A stretch of 64,000 bases of DNA from Venturia oleaginea (lineage: Eukaryota > Ascomycota > Dothideomycetes > Venturiales > Venturiaceae). Position numbers and translations under genes: made by a program. Positions 21,484 to 33,857 of this stretch are shown in pieces (within the stretch, counting starts at the first letter, position 1; every line of letters begins with the position of its first letter). The notes beneath the pieces are model-generated. The model did no database searches, was not told the DNA's origin, and saw only the letters and a program-made list of their open reading frames with translations. Where the stretch lies: contig JABMLP010000028.1 of NCBI GenBank assembly GCA_013176395.1, positions 124,001 through 188,000 on the forward strand, written 5' to 3'.

Positions 21484-24453
21484 ATGCCGAATAGTTGTAT
21501 GACTCCGAGCAGAACACTTTCTCTCCGCATAGAAGAATATCGAATGCTCCCGTTGTATTCGAAATCTCGCTCGCGTCTGCCAGGTCGCATCTTCACTTCT
21601 GCCCCTCGTAACCTCACTTCACTTCGCACCAAGCAAAGAATTCACGACTGGCAGGCGGGATCTGGGTATCGATACGCTCCATTATTCCATTCCAGGCTGG
21701 TCATCTCATCGCAATTTTCTGATTTCACAACATCAATCATGCCAATTCCGGAGAGCTTGGAGGCTGGAACTATCGTCCTCAATGAGGTCGAGGTCCGCCT
21801 GGTGAAGCTCCTGCTGGACGCTGCCCATCACATCGAAAAACACCCATCAAAAGAACAAACAGGGGCTTTACCATCCGAACTTGCCAAGGCACCACTCGAG
21901 TTGCGCTTCACAGGTGGCTGGGTGCGTGACAGGCTTCTAGGAGTCGAGAGCAACGATATCGATGTCGCCATCAATAAAATGACTGGCTACCAGTTCGGCC
22001 TGCGCTTGAACGAGTACTTCGAAATCCCAGGTAATGCAGAAAAGCACGGTTTGGTGAGTCCGGACAGGAAGGGCAGCTTTAAGCTGGCCAAGATCGAAGC
22101 AAACCCCGAGAAGTCGAAGCATTTGGAAACTGTCGCTGTCAAAATCCTCGGTCTTGACCTCGATTTGGTCAACCTGAGGAAAGAAACCTACACAGAGGAC
22201 AGTCGAAATCCGCAGATGGAGTTTGGAACACCCGAGGAAGATGCCCTGCGACGAGATGCCACCATTAATGCCATGTTTTATAACATCACGACAAGCAAGC
22301 TCGAAGACTTCACTGGACATGGTTTGGAAGATCTCCAGAAAGGAATCATTCGAACCCCTTTGGAACCATACACCACTTTCAAAGACGATCCTCTTCGTGT
22401 TCTGCGTCTGATTCGCTTCTCAAGTCGCTTCGCTTACGACATTGTCCCGGAAGCTCAACAGGCCATGAAGCTTGCCGAAATCAGCGAGGCTCTCAAGATG
22501 AAAATCAGCAAGGAGCGAATCTGGGTTGAACTCGAAAAGATGGTGAAAGGACCTGACCCAGAAGGTGCTTTGAAAATTATTGACGGCCTAGGACTTTACC
22601 CAACCATCTTCGCAGACCCATCACCAAAACCCACCTACAAACCTGACACGACAAATTGGCATTGCGTTTATGAAGTCCTGAAAGAGATTCTAGTCAAAGA
22701 TGGAACCGACGCCACTGTTCGCGACATCCTTCTAGGATCCAAAGATGACCAATTTATGGGCTGGTTGATAGCGTCCATGATCCCCTGGTCAGATTCTCCT
22801 GATGCAGCACCGGCGAAACCTGGCAGAACACCTTTGCCTATGACTACGACTGTCGCTCTCACGTCTCTGAAAGCACCAAATCAATTGACGACTCTCCTTA
22901 CTTCATGCAACCAGAATTTGGGAGAAATCAAGGACTCCGTATCTCGACAGGAGGATTCTCGTGAAAATCTGGGAATGGCTATAAGAAAATGGGGTGCGAC
23001 CTGGAAGTTGCAGACACTGTTCGCGCTGCTTCATGACATATACGAAGCGCAGAACAACTCAACTGGTGCGTCTTGATCTGCAATTTCATCAAGAGCGATG
23101 CTGATAAAATGACCAGATATCGTAGAACAATACGCCAAGTTTCTTTCCATGACAAAGTCTCTCAACCTACTCGAAGCACACACATTCAAACCTCTAGTCA
23201 CCGGCACCGACCTCGCCAAAGCCATAGGCGCCAAACCAGGCCCTTGGATGAAGTCTGCTCTAGACGTCGTCATGGCCTGGCAACTTCGCAATCCCAATGT
23301 TGCTGATCCGGCCGAAGCAATTGCCCAAGTTTCCAAGAACGAAGATATCTCCAGGTTGATCAGTGGTGAAAGCAAAGATAAACATATTTCCAAGAAGCAA
23401 AAGAAGGGTGAGCTACGTTCTACCCTCGTCACCCATTTCTTGCGACAAACACTGAAACCACTTTTCTCCCAGGCTAAAGCAAATCCGGAGATCACGGCTG
23501 CGGGACGGAAAAAGATTGGTGACCTTGTATCAAGAAAAGCCGAGTTTGCGGACGAAGAGCTTACCAAGCCTTGGAAGTTCAAGGAGGTGTGGGCTTTAGA
23601 TGTGCTGCATTGGATTTGCAAGAGTCTGGATGGAGAAATTGCGGAGAGGGAATGGGGATTTCTCATCCCGCCGATATTGAGCGTGGTTGATGACACGGAT
23701 GTGAAGATTCGAGCAAGAGGTTGCGAGCTTCTCAAACTCCTACTGAAGGCTACGCCATCACCTCTCCTCGGGCGAACCGGACTCGCACCCTTGTTTGCGG
23801 AGAGCCTCTACATATCAACGGCCTACCTTCCGTCTCTTACGGTCGAGGAAGAATCAATTACCATCCTCGATGCAGCTCTACCTGCTCTCCTTACACTGTC
23901 CAAGACTGCATTTCCACCACCCCTCTCACGTGCGGCCGATGAAAAGGCCTACACGGCGAGCGTTGCATCTCTGACCACGCTATTGAGACAGGGCATCTTG
24001 ACTCCGTACAGACACGCGGGCGAACATGTCCAAATTGCCGAGACGCTGCTGAACCATCTTCCACACATCCTTGATGCATTAGGCATTGAGACTGTACGCT
24101 TCCTGAAAGACTTGATTCCAATGCTGGTGGCTATCCTGGTTGACCCATTAGGTGCAAAGTTTCCTCCTCTGCTTCTGGCAGTGGTGAAGGCAATGCAGGC
24201 TGTCGTGACCAACGCGTGGCCACGAGTCGGATTTTGGAGTACTGAGATGTTGAAAGGAATTTGTGGGGGTTGGTTACGAGTCCTTGAGGAGGGCGAAGGC
24301 GAGGATCTGGAGGAGATCAAGGGGGAGTTGAGAGCTCTGGTGGTTTTGATGAGAAAAGTTGTTGAAGGGGAGGACGAACCTAACTGGGACGACCAGGTCA
24401 GAGAACTAATCAAGGCTGATGATAGATTAGTGAAATTGTTTGAGGAGGATTGA
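21484..24453 (+). CDS. CCA1: CCA tRNA nucleotidyltransferase fused to a Tti2-like domain
   Basis: Exon 1 is 21484-23065; a 51-nt intron (GTGCGT...ACCAG) follows; exon 2 is 23117-24453. The spliced frame encodes about 972 residues. Residues about 100-590 are the tRNA CCA-adding enzyme: GGWVRDRLLG with NDIDVAI (catalytic Asp pair), RRDATINAMFYN, and the RNA-binding half ending in KPGPWMKSALDVVMAWQLRNP. The frame does not stop but continues through a Lys-rich linker (SKKQKKGELRS) into about 370 residues of helical repeats: THFLRQTLKPLFSQ, EITAAGRKKIGDL, WGFLIPPILSVVDD, VKIRARGCELLKLLL. These look like Tti2, the TTT-complex subunit that matures PIKK kinases. Yeast CCA1 alone is about 546 residues. 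Alternative ATGs at 21544 (before a basic, mitochondrial-presequence-like stretch) and 21739 could give differently targeted isoforms, as in yeast. Confidence 0.85.
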
Positions 24454-25046
24454 TCTCGAGGGATTGTTGAAGCCTCCGTCTCTATCACTTTTGTGATCAG
24501 AGGAAAGCCGTGTATGCATCACTGAGAGGTCCGAAAAGATTTCCGCTTCTACACATTTGTACCGTAACAATCCATACTCATACAGTCCATGAACTTCAAT
24601 TCTCATTTTGTCACATGGTCTCGTGATGTTCTTGCTGATTCGTAAGTGCATCGGGGGATTGGCGATGCGGCCTTGGCGGCCATTCTCTCCCCCAGGCTTC
24701 TTCTTCAATGCCTTCTTCCACAAAACTTCATTTCATCTTCCCAAAGTCATCATCAAGGACATCCGAAGTATCTGCTCTCCAGAGATCAGGATCCAGATAT
24801 GGAACGAAGCGTCCAGACCATATTTGATTGGATGGCATTTCCCCTGTCCTGCAGAGAGCACTTCGTTTAAGATGATCCTCATGATTCCGCTTAGCTTTGA
24901 CCTGGCATCTTCCCTTCTGCGATGCAGCTATGCAGAAGGACCTTGCGGAATATCGATCCGTTGATGCGGGGAGGCAGATAAAGAGGCTGTTGTTCTTGAA
25001 ACAGTTTGATGCTGCTCAGAACAACACCTCTATTCAAAACCGCACC
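24454..25046. other. Gene-free stretch
   Basis: No frame here has recognisable features. It separates the CCA1-TTI2 gene from the transporter pseudogene. Confidence 0.5.
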
Positions 25047-26546
25047 ATGGTAGACACCAAAATCCCACCTACCGAAGTTCAGGAGGAACCCATTGTTGGC
25101 TCGGTATCAGCTGATGAGGTTCAAATAGCCACAGATGCAGAGCATAACATGACACCATGGCAAGCCCTGAAAACGCATCAGACCGCAGCAGCTTGGTCTG
25201 TTTTCTTCAGTTTGGGAACTATCATGACAGCTTTTGATCCTCAGCTACTTGGAAATCTATATGCGACGCCTGCTTTCCAGAGAGACTTTGGTTACAAGTA
25301 TCAAGGGAGCTTTATCATCTCTGCACCGTGGCAGACTGGCTTGGGTATGGGGAATCCGTTGGGACAAGGTATGTGGTCGAGACGACTTCGTCTGGGAATG
25401 GGCAGATTGTACTCGCTGACTCGCTGTACACAGTCCTCGGAGCCTTCGCATGTGCTTACCCCTTGGATCATTATGGACGAAAGAAGACTTTCGCTGTGTG
25501 CGTGACATTGACTGGGGCGTTCATCTTTATTCAGTTCTTTGCCAAAACACTGCCCGTGCTATTGGTGGGCGAACTTCTAGGCGGATTAGTTCTCGGCGCA
25601 TTCCCAGTAATTGCACCAAGATACGCCTCCGAAGTCTGTCCTGTAGCGCTTCGAGGCATTTTGACTGCCTACGTCAACCTATCATTCGTCACTGGACAGC
25701 TCATTGCCAATGGAGTCATTGCGGGGACGTCGAAGCTTTCTACTCACGGGCATACAGCGGCCCATTTGCAGCACAATGGTTCTGGGTCCTCGCCATCTTA
25801 ATTGGTCTTCCTTTCGCGCCGGAGAGCCCGTGGTGGCTCGCTCGCAAGGGTCGACTCGATGAAGCAGAACATTCGCTTCGCCGTCTTGCTTCCTCCACTG
25901 TGGACGTCAAGCCTACACTTGCAATAATCATTGAGACGGATCGATTGGAACACGAACTCGAAATGGGGTCCAACTATCGGGACTGCTTCAAAAAAATCAA
26001 CTTGAGAAGGACAGAAGTTGCAGTGGGCGTGTACGTGATCCAGAACTTGAGCGGGATTTATATGCTCGGATACGCGACTTTGTTCTTCCAGCTCGCCGGC
26101 CTTTCGGTGGCGATGAGCTTCAACATGTCTGTTGCGGCGTCGTCGATTACTTGCCAGATTATATCAATCGACCCGGCCTAGCGTGGACAAAAGCCGCCCT
26201 GCTCTTGGTCTGGAACTTTTGCTTCGACTTCTCAATTGGTCCGGTCTGTTACGTTCTCATTTCTGAAATATCTGCAACAACAGTTTGTGCGAAGACTATT
26301 GCAGTGGCTACTGCTGTTCAAGCTGTCGTAGCTATTCTCACGTCTGTCGCGATACCATACATGATCAATCCTGATCAAGCAAATATGAGAGGAAAAATCG
26401 GCTTCTTCTTTGGTGGCCTTTCTGCTATCAGTCTAGTCTGGAGTTGGCTGCGAGTGCCGGAAATAAAGGGGAGAACGAACGAGGAGCTAGACATCATATT
26501 TGCGCGAAAGATCAGGACGAGGTTTTCAACATACCGTATCGAGTAA
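25047..26546 (+). pseudogene. Broken MFS sugar (maltose-permease-type) transporter
   Basis: The start is the ATG at 25047. Exon 1 runs to 25368; a 65-nt intron (GTATGT...ACACAG, 25369-25433) follows. The remainder has MFS sugar-porter motifs: YPLDHYGRKKTF (the D-x5-GRK loop), PRYASEVCPVALRG (PxYxSEx-type motif), PESPWWLARKGR (PESPR-type), then VCYVLISEIS and VPEIKGRTNEELD. Two lesions inactivate it. One base is missing after 25747 (the expected STHWAY lacks the T of Trp), shifting the frame. Near 26155, after FNMSVAASSITC, some 60-70 codons covering about two membrane segments are absent, with a second frame change before AWTKAALLLVW. The intact relatives are proton symporters of alpha-glucosides in the plasma membrane. 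Confidence 0.85.
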
Positions 26547-28492
26547 GAAGCCAAGACTGGACTCGGTCGATAATCATCGCACAACCTCAGGGCTCGATTA
26601 GATGGCCGTCGCTCCCATGCCATCGTCCCAAGACGCCATCTGATCAGCTGTAGTTTTTATATGCTCGGGTGCTTGTACGAGTGTAGTCTATCGTTAATCT
26701 CAACGTTCACAACTCGTTCAACTCAATGGCATAATAGGCTATCGATGCGAGATGCTGGCCGAGCCGATGTCTTAATACAACGATTCTACTCGCACCTCTT
26801 CGGCCCTCTTAAACTTGGAATGCTTCTCTTCCGGCCATGTCGGCCGCTTTTCTTTTGCTTCAACACATAGCAATCTCGAGGAATGCGAAGAGCGACTTTT
26901 AAATTACCATTTTGAGACATTGTCTCTACGTATAAGACATCGCCTCGGTAGCTGGCTCATGTTTCTTCCTGTTGGTGGTTTAAAGCTCTCTTACTTTCCC
27001 ATTTCCAAGATCAGGCTTGTCTCACGCTATTGTGCTTTTTCGCAACTGAATAAGATTTTGGTACTGTCATATACCACAGCATTCTGACTCAAAAATACTT
27101 ACAGAGTTATCAGGCTGACAGCTGAACAGATCGTGAGCGAGGGCGAGTTTGTAGGCAGTAAGAGGCGCTCGTAAGAAAGAAAAGGAGGATGCAACTTGTC
27201 GCAAATCGGCCCTCGTCGACAGGACAGCTTTCAGCAGCTATCGGATGGACGCTTGGCAGCCGATAACCTTGGACCCTTCATCAGCAGCTCTTAATTGAGG
27301 GTCACGCTATGATGCCGCGATCCGAACATTGTTCTTGACTTCGGTAGAAATCTCACCATCTTCTTCGGATTCGTTATTTACTTGCAACAAACTAACTAAT
27401 TGCTTGTCAGCAATTATAGTCTAGCATATCCCGAAATCCAGCTACCCGGTACGTCTTCTTTGGATCAATTTTTTCCGCCTCGCCAAGCATGCAAGCACCG
27501 CGGAAATTAAGCTGCTCGCTTGTACCGATGCGGAGGTGCTTGCAAGGATGGAATCGAAAAATCACCATCTACCGTATACCACGGTTAAAGGTGTACAGCC
27601 TACAGGGGTGCGTTTAGGCTTAACACAGACGTATTTTGTGTGGGCGATCCTCAGCCATCATACAAAGTTAGTCGGTGCGCTGACCCCTGTAGGCTGTACA
27701 TCTTTAACCGTGGTCTACGGTACCCCTCATTCCATCTACCTAGACTTCACTTCTCTCATCGATGTTTTGATCATATTTTATAAACAGTGTTTTAAAGATG
27801 ACTGAGGGACCGGTAACGGCTTGCAGTTGTCTCATATTTCTTGCTTTAGTGAAAACACACTTGACGCGAAAACAAGTATACAGTACATCGAGGTTGGACA
27901 TACGGTAGACTCCGGCCAAAGATACGCACCGACTTCTTTTGTATATATAGAAGCGACCTTCTATTAATCTCACATACAAAGAAATTCGCTGCGCATCATT
28001 GCAACTGGCCCGACTTCGAATATATTGTCTATTTTGACTTCCTTGATATTCACCACCCCTGCCGGGCCGTTCGGTATGTCTTGAGCCTGGTGACGGCCTA
28101 AGCTTTGATACCCTTTTGCAAACCTCGGTCATGTCCAAGCCTTCGCTTATGACCGCCAATTTCCCCCCTTGGGAATATGTAGTCGGAGAATTCTCGCCGC
28201 TCTTGGCAGCAGGCTGTATCGCAGCCTGTCTTTTCCAAGATAGCAATTTCGAAACCCTTGTACACTCTGGTCAGGACCAAGTTTCTCCACTAAGCCTCGT
28301 CAGCGAATGCACTTCTTAAGCTCTGCACTGCTGCCGGATTTTTTACAACATCCATACACTCATTCTTTTACTTCGACATTCTTTTGACAAAAACTTCATC
28401 TTGCAAACAGTTACCAGCTGACAATAATACAAAATTGTCGAATCATACCAATCAAAGTCCACGAGCCGACCTTTCAGTAAAAACCAATCACC
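26547..28492. other. Intergenic stretch with one MITE
   Basis: Apart from the MITE at 27572-27720, no gene is supported. Open frames at 27740-28246 (minus) and 28116-28319 (plus) overlap each other and show no domain; the plus frame contains the protein-like FPPWEYVVGEFSPLLAAGC and may be a relic. Confidence 0.45.
27572..27720. mobile_element. 149-bp MITE with TA target duplication
   Basis: The terminal inverted repeats are about 42 bp and nearly perfect: the left end starts CCGTATACCACGGTTAAAGG, the right end (reverse complement) starts CCGTAGACCACGGTTAAAGA, and both continue TGTACAGCCTACAGGGGT. TA flanks both sides (27570-27571 and 27721-27722). There is no coding capacity; it is likely moved by a Tc1/mariner transposase. 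Confidence 0.82.
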
Positions 28493-29080
28493 ATGCTCTT
28501 CAGCAGCCCCACCGTCCTCTCTCTCCTCCTCCTCCCTCTCACCCTTGCGGCCCCGATCGAGAAAGCCCCTGCTAAAGAGGCAGCCACCAACATCTTCCAA
28601 GTAGTAACCGAACGCGTCATCTACGAACTCAACAACCTGTCCAAAGACCTAGACAGAATGCAGCGCTCCCGCCCCGGCGACCGCAACTCCCTCGCCATGC
28701 TCATAACCCGCGACTCAGGCTACCTCATCCAAGCCTCCAAAGACGGCGCCACAACCATGCGCTCCGCCGCCCCTCCAAACCAATACCAAGCTACCGAACT
28801 CTTGGGCCCTCTCAATACCCTCACTGTCACGACCAGGGCGGTCCAGAACCAGTGGTTGGCGATTAAGGATATTGTGTTCCAGATGAACGGGCAGCGTAAG
28901 GTTACACAGCTCTTGAAGGATACGAATAATGCTGCTGCTGAGTTCTCGTACGCGATGAATGGAAAGATGCCTGTTGTTGCTAAGGAGGTTGGGAAGTTGT
29001 ATGGGGATGTTATTGATGGGATGGTGAAGGATGTTATTAAGGCTTATGAGAAGCCGAAGGCGGCTCCTGGTGGGTGGTAA
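28493..29080 (+). CDS. Secreted HsbA-like cell-surface protein
   Basis: This is a single exon of 195 residues. The N-terminus is a clear signal peptide (hydrophobic core LSLLLLPLTLA, likely cut after LAAP, about residue 20). The mature part is almost entirely amphipathic helix, with the spacing and Leu/Val pattern of the hydrophobic-surface-binding protein A / cell-wall galactomannoprotein family; it has no cysteines. HsbA proteins coat hydrophobic surfaces and help recruit cutinases or esterases. The C-terminus is KPKAAPGGW, with no GPI signal. A second member of the same broad family lies at 56181-57114. The family call rests on pattern only. Confidence 0.7.
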   Translation: MLFSSPTVLSLLLLPLTLAAPIEKAPAKEAATNIFQVVTERVIYELNNLSKDLDRMQRSRPGDRNSLAMLITRDSGYLIQASKDGATTMRSAAPPNQYQATELLGPLNTLTVTTRAVQNQWLAIKDIVFQMNGQRKVTQLLKDTNNAAAEFSYAMNGKMPVVAKEVGKLYGDVIDGMVKDVIKAYEKPKAAPGGW

Positions 29081-30861
29081 GTTCGCTTAGGGTGCTGGGC
29101 GGTGTATTTAGGAGGTTCATTTAATCTTTGTGTATTTATTTACTTGTTTTCTGATTCTTTTTTGTAGAATAGGATAGTGGTTTTTTTTTATATTATAGAT
29201 GGTACTGTGAATCGAATGTTGGATTTGTGCCTGTCAGATAGGACTACTTTCTTGTCTGAGACTAGGCTGAACGACTCATTGGGACAAATCTTTTACGATT
29301 CATGCTTTACTAAAGTCAAGACCATAAAAAGGGATATTTGGACTCCGTAGCTATCCGCATGAACAAAGCTCTGTAAGCAATACTCCCGAAGAAAATCAAG
29401 CTTCGTTGTGTACGCAATGTCCCATCGGCGTCAATGTAACCAGAGTCGGACCCGATATTGACAAATAAACTGATCGATCTTGTTCTTATGATGCATCCTC
29501 AATCAAATATAACTGGTACGGATTCTCCATTTCAAACACTTTTCTTGAGACTTGAGCCGTTCTTTTTCCAAAGGGTGATAATAATCGCGTTCTCTCTTTG
29601 TTTGGATAAGGCTTGGGGAATACGTTGTTTGTATGTGCTCTCTTGAACGGATTGGCTAAGGATTATAGAGGATGAGTTTTGAGGCATGGGGGAGTTGGAT
29701 TTGAAGAGTGGTGTTTGGAGTCTAACTTTGATGTGTGAGGATGATGTAGTGATAATTTGGACTCGTCCTGTGGAGTATTCTTGAAGTAGATTCAGGGTTG
29801 CATTTATGCTCTGATATGTCAAGGCCCGATGAATAGGGAATTTTCGGTCCTCTTTTCGGGGCCGGTTCTGGGCATCGGAAGAGGACTTTCGTCGCTGAAT
29901 GATACTGAGTAATCAAGGGTCTTCCCCTATCAAAAAATAATCCTTTCCCTCTCTTCTCTCCCCGCCTCCTATAATAATTTTTCTAGACTACCTGCGGAAA
30001 TTCTAAGAGAAGGATTTTATTCCTTAAGGTGAGACGAAAAATCTTATCTATTTTTGTTTAGAGGGGGGTGCCCTTTTTTAGGGGGTTCGAGGGGAGGAAA
30101 GAGGACCGGTTTTAATATACCCCAGTTAGGGTAACCGCTGCCCTAGCTAGGGCATGTTATTTTGCTAAGAAATCTACTTCCGATGGGCGAAGACCTGGAT
30201 AAAGTAAGAGAGTCAAAAGAAATCTTTCAAATCTAACGGGGAGAAACCTTTCCTCTTTCAGCGCCTGCACGGACAGAAAATCTGCCGCGGCACTTGAAAT
30301 CTGCCCCAAAATGAGCTCCGACAATGCCCTAACATAGGGAATGCTGTTCGAATTGGAGGGAGAGTGTATGAGCGAGCGGAATTTGAATCTTTCGATTCAA
30401 GATAGATTGAGCATTTGGATGCGAGTCGGGAAACACAATGATGGAGCTTCGAGAGTGGTAGTCGTCCACGGCTTGGTGAAGTCAACGGAAATTTTATCAG
30501 AATTGTAAAAGCAGCAGCACCAGATGCTCAGCGCGGCGGATCGAGTTGCTTTGAGTAGTGGTGTATATCAAGTTATGCCAAGCTTTGATAGTTCACCACT
30601 AGCTGGAATTAACACCATGGCGCGACTCTCCGCGTTATAAGCTGCCAACCATATTGCCCGAAAGGGGACGAGCAAGGGTCTGCCCCAGCCTCAGCGTTCC
30701 GAGTCGGGAGCACAGTATTCAATAGTCGTGTCAAACTTTTCTCACCTCATCTTATCTTCCTTTAAGAATAATCACCACGCGTACCTTGACAGTTCTTCGT
30801 CTTCTTCCTCAATAAAGCTCGACTTCGACTCTCCTTCATTCTCAACCACAACCTCTCCATC
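29081..30861. other. Gene-free stretch (about 1.8 kb)
   Basis: No supported gene, repeat or RNA is seen. The sequence is AT-rich, with a G-rich patch near 30060-30100 (GGGGGGTGCC, GGGGGTTCGAGGGG). Confidence 0.5.
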
Positions 30862-31436
30862 ATGCGTTTCTTAACTTTCGCCATCACCGCTTTTGCGGTA
30901 TCCGTTTCCGCTCAGAGTGCGTCGCAACTCGCTCAATGTGATGCTCTCGCCGCTCAGATCCCAGCTTGTGCTCTTCCCTGCGATGATGCTGGATTCAAGG
31001 CTGTTGGCTGTACAGTGGAAGACTACGCATGCCATTGCTCAAACGCAGCAAAATTGACAACAATTATCCCAGCCTGCCTAAAAAACTCGACATGCTCGTC
31101 AACAGACCTACAGAGTAAGCTGATCTTGCCAAATGAATACAGTCAGAGCGATACTAATCAAAATCAGCCTTCTCATCAATCCCAGCAAAGATCTGTACCG
31201 TTCTTTCAAACTCAACAGCCGTCACCAACTCGACTACCGGTGTTAACTCGACATCGACGACTACATCGCTCACTGTATCGGGATCAGCCACTGCCTCGCC
31301 ATCGGGACCGAGGGCGAGCGGAAGTGCTACTGGAAGTGGTGCAGTTGCTACAGCAACTGGCGGAGCGCATGCTTTGAATGCGGCGTCGATTGTCTTGACA
31401 GTGGCTGGAATGGGGATTTTCGGTTTCTTCCTTTGA
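30862..31436 (+). CDS. CFEM-domain secreted, probably GPI-anchored protein
   Basis: Exon 1 (30862-31114) and exon 2 (31168-31436) are joined across a 53-nt intron (GTAAGC, branch CTAAT, TCAG), giving 173 residues. The signal peptide is residues 1-18 (cut after SVSA). The CFEM domain follows, with eight cysteines in order: IPACALPC, VGC, EDYACHC, PACLKNSTC and, after the splice, AKIC, plus an extra Cys before it. The conserved Asp that binds haem iron in CFEM proteins would be in CTVEDYAC. A long Ser/Thr-rich stalk and a hydrophobic tail (IVLTVAGMGIFGFFL) suggest a GPI anchor in the wall or membrane. Family roles include haem-iron uptake and host interaction. Without the splice the frame runs into unrelated sequence, so the intron is required. 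Confidence 0.9.
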
Positions 31437-32496
31437 GACGAATGTTGTTAAACGGAGGATGAGATCTGGTGGGAGAAATTCATGTCGCGTGCTATATTTA
31501 GCTTGATGCACGTGATGTACTTATAATCCAATATCCGTGTCTTCCCCGCATTGCACTTTCTCTCTCTCCCTCCATGGTAAGACACATTCTCTTCCATACC
31601 AATCTTCAGTCCTTCATCTCACCATATCGACGAGCTGACGGGAAGCTGCTATTGCCATATCTTATCTCGTTGCGTACCACTACCGTGAAAAGGTTCTTCG
31701 GAGTCTTGGCGTGTCACTACAATGGCAGCCTCCGAATCAGGGCCTTCTCTTCCATCCCTCTCATCTCCATGACAAAGAAGTTCGAGGGAGTATCATTTCC
31801 CAAAACTGCCGCGTCAACACCAATGCTCTGGCAGATACTTGATCTACCACAGCCAATTTGCTTCCGCTGCTGCTGGAAGCAATCGTCCAGGTGGCTCTCG
31901 GGCCTACACTGGGTGGGGTAGTCGTAGTGGCGTCGACAATCGGTACGTCGTCATTTTGGTTATATGCCAGCATCCAGGCAGGTTACTGATCGCTATAGTG
32001 AAGCAGCACAGATCTGTAAAGCTTGCAAAAGGATATCGAAAATCACTTAGAGTTTCCAGCTGTAGACTACAGACCGTTTAGGAAATCCTCGTACCCTTAC
32101 CTATTCTGATACTGAGAAAGAAGTTAATACTTGGCATTTTCCTTAACAGGAATTTTTTGCTGTAGCTTTTATACCGTCGGCGTATTCTCACCTGAACAAA
32201 ATCAGGTTTTGATGATCCTCCCTTGCACAGACTCTGCACGGACCGGACGGAATTCTACGAATGCATATGCATGGATAAGATCTACGCGCAAGAACTAATT
32301 ACCGGAGGTTTCTTCCAAAAATTCTTGCCAAATATTGAACGTCTTTCTCCGTGTCACAATAAATAAAGCTAAAATTTTGATGTTCCTACCCCATTCGGAT
32401 CTAAGCACGGCGGCTCTCAGATATGCGAGAGCATGGATCAGATCTATGTCTCCGCGACAGTCGGAAAGGCCTTGCCAATTTCTGCCAAGTGTGTAG
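31437..32496. other. Gene-free stretch
   Basis: Only unsupported short frames are present. Confidence 0.45.
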
Positions 32497-33510
32497 ATGA
32501 TTGACGGCGAGGCAATTGAGGACGAAGCGCCCATTAAAATCACGCTCGAGACGTTTGGTAGTTTCTGCACGCGTACTGGGTGCTCAAACTGCCAAACCTC
32601 GGTTCATTCCCGACTTGGAGATGACCAATACGCGGACACTACCAATCAGTACTTACTACGTGCCTCGGAGCCAAGTGGCTGGGCACCTCATCAATGCAGT
32701 CGACCGGTCGAGGCGCACTCCATTAATCTATCAGTACTTCGGTCTTGGCTTCAAGACCGCGAGATCATTCTCACGACGATTAGGGATGCCATGCGACTCG
32801 TGGAACGGTGGAACTACCAGGTAAGCGGTACTTACAGGTGGACCGTCTGTACGTTGTGCAGGACGGAAGCACAAAGCAGCTCTACGTTGACTCCATGGCC
32901 GCAAGCTATGCAAATGCGTCTTTGACTATTGCAGCAACGGATGGGTCAGACGCTGATCAAGGCTCGCGAGGAATCGATGGCTCCTTCCCACGTTGCTTCC
33001 CGCACCCACTGCTCAATTCCAATATCAAGCTTGAGGGATCGAAGTGCAAGTCGTCGATTTGAATACAGAACGCACCTGCTGAACGCCAGAAACAGCCCGT
33101 GTTCGGACCTTAAAAGAAAAAGCATTTTCCTCACGGGTTCTTTTTACGGGTGATATGGTTTTTTGGAATTGCTCATGCACTAGCCGAAGTGAACTCGAGG
33201 AAGAACTGAAATATGGAAGACGTTATGAGTTCAATATTGCAGAGGCTCCGAAATGGCCAGATCTAGAGAGTCATTTCAAGTTGGTGACAGCTTTCAAACA
33301 AAGCAAACTGACCTCCGATGCCGATGTAATTGACGCTTTTGCTGGCTTCATTTCGACCTATAGCCTGCAATTCTGGGGAGGCATCCTGTTCGGGATGTCC
33401 GACCACTTTTTCGACTCTTGCATCGGATGGCAGCCTGCTAGTCGAATGAGATGCAGAAATTCTTGCAATGGTTCAAGTCATGGGAAACAACTGCCCAGCT
33501 GGTCGTGAGA
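32497..33510 (+). pseudogene. Decayed HET-domain gene (first HET relic)
   Basis: Pieces of a heterokaryon-incompatibility (HET) domain appear in order but in different frames. A segment around 32630-32800 ends in RSFSRRLGMPCDSW. The next, from about 32820, is YLQVDRLYVVQDGSTKQ then DSMAASYANASLTIAATDG and SDADQGSRGI, the hallmark HET sequence (usually YLWVDALCIVQDD..., MxxIYxNAxLTIxAxxG). From 33155 come VFWNCSC, WPDLESHFKLV and DAFAGFIST, the region after the HET box. Frame changes at about 32815, 33060 and 33150 and several stops make it non-functional. HET proteins trigger cell death on fusion of unlike hyphae. It is a different subfamily from the HET relic at 47898-54289. Confidence 0.75.
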
Positions 33511-33698
33511 TTCCCTGAGTTAGATGTGCTCCTTCTACGCGGACGTTTATGATCTCTACTATGATCAAGGAGGCTTCTCTGAGGTTATACCGCTCGTTCA
33601 GTGGTATAAATCTCCAACCGTAATGGACGATTTTAAGGTGGACCTTTGCCGATTAACCCGATGGCTATGTAGCTACCTAGAAGGCGACTAAAGTCGTA

Positions 33699-33857
33699 CA
33701 GTGCCGGTCCTTGTAATAGTATCTGCATTGCTCGAGGTGACAGTAGGAAAGCTACTAGTGGTAGGAAAAGCTGTAGTAGGAAAAGCTTTTCCTACCACTA
33801 GTAGCTTTCCTACTGTCACCTCGAGCAATGCAGATACTATTACAAGGACCGGCACTG
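33699..33857. mobile_element. Palindromic MITE / foldback element
   Basis: This 159-bp near-palindrome has arms of about 75 bp that match essentially base for base. Both ends, read inward, start CAGTGCCGGTCCTTGTAATA. About 11 extra bases (GTAGTAGGAAA-like) sit off-centre. TA flanks both ends. It lies in what was probably the 3' part of the HET relic. Confidence 0.8.

Noticed and set aside
23721..24488. Frames overlapping the Tti2-like exon on both strands
   Set aside because: Shadows of the long plus-strand exon.
27740..28246. 168-codon minus frame after the MITE
   Set aside because: Overlaps a plus frame with equal claim, has no recognisable features and begins inside sequence adjoining the MITE.
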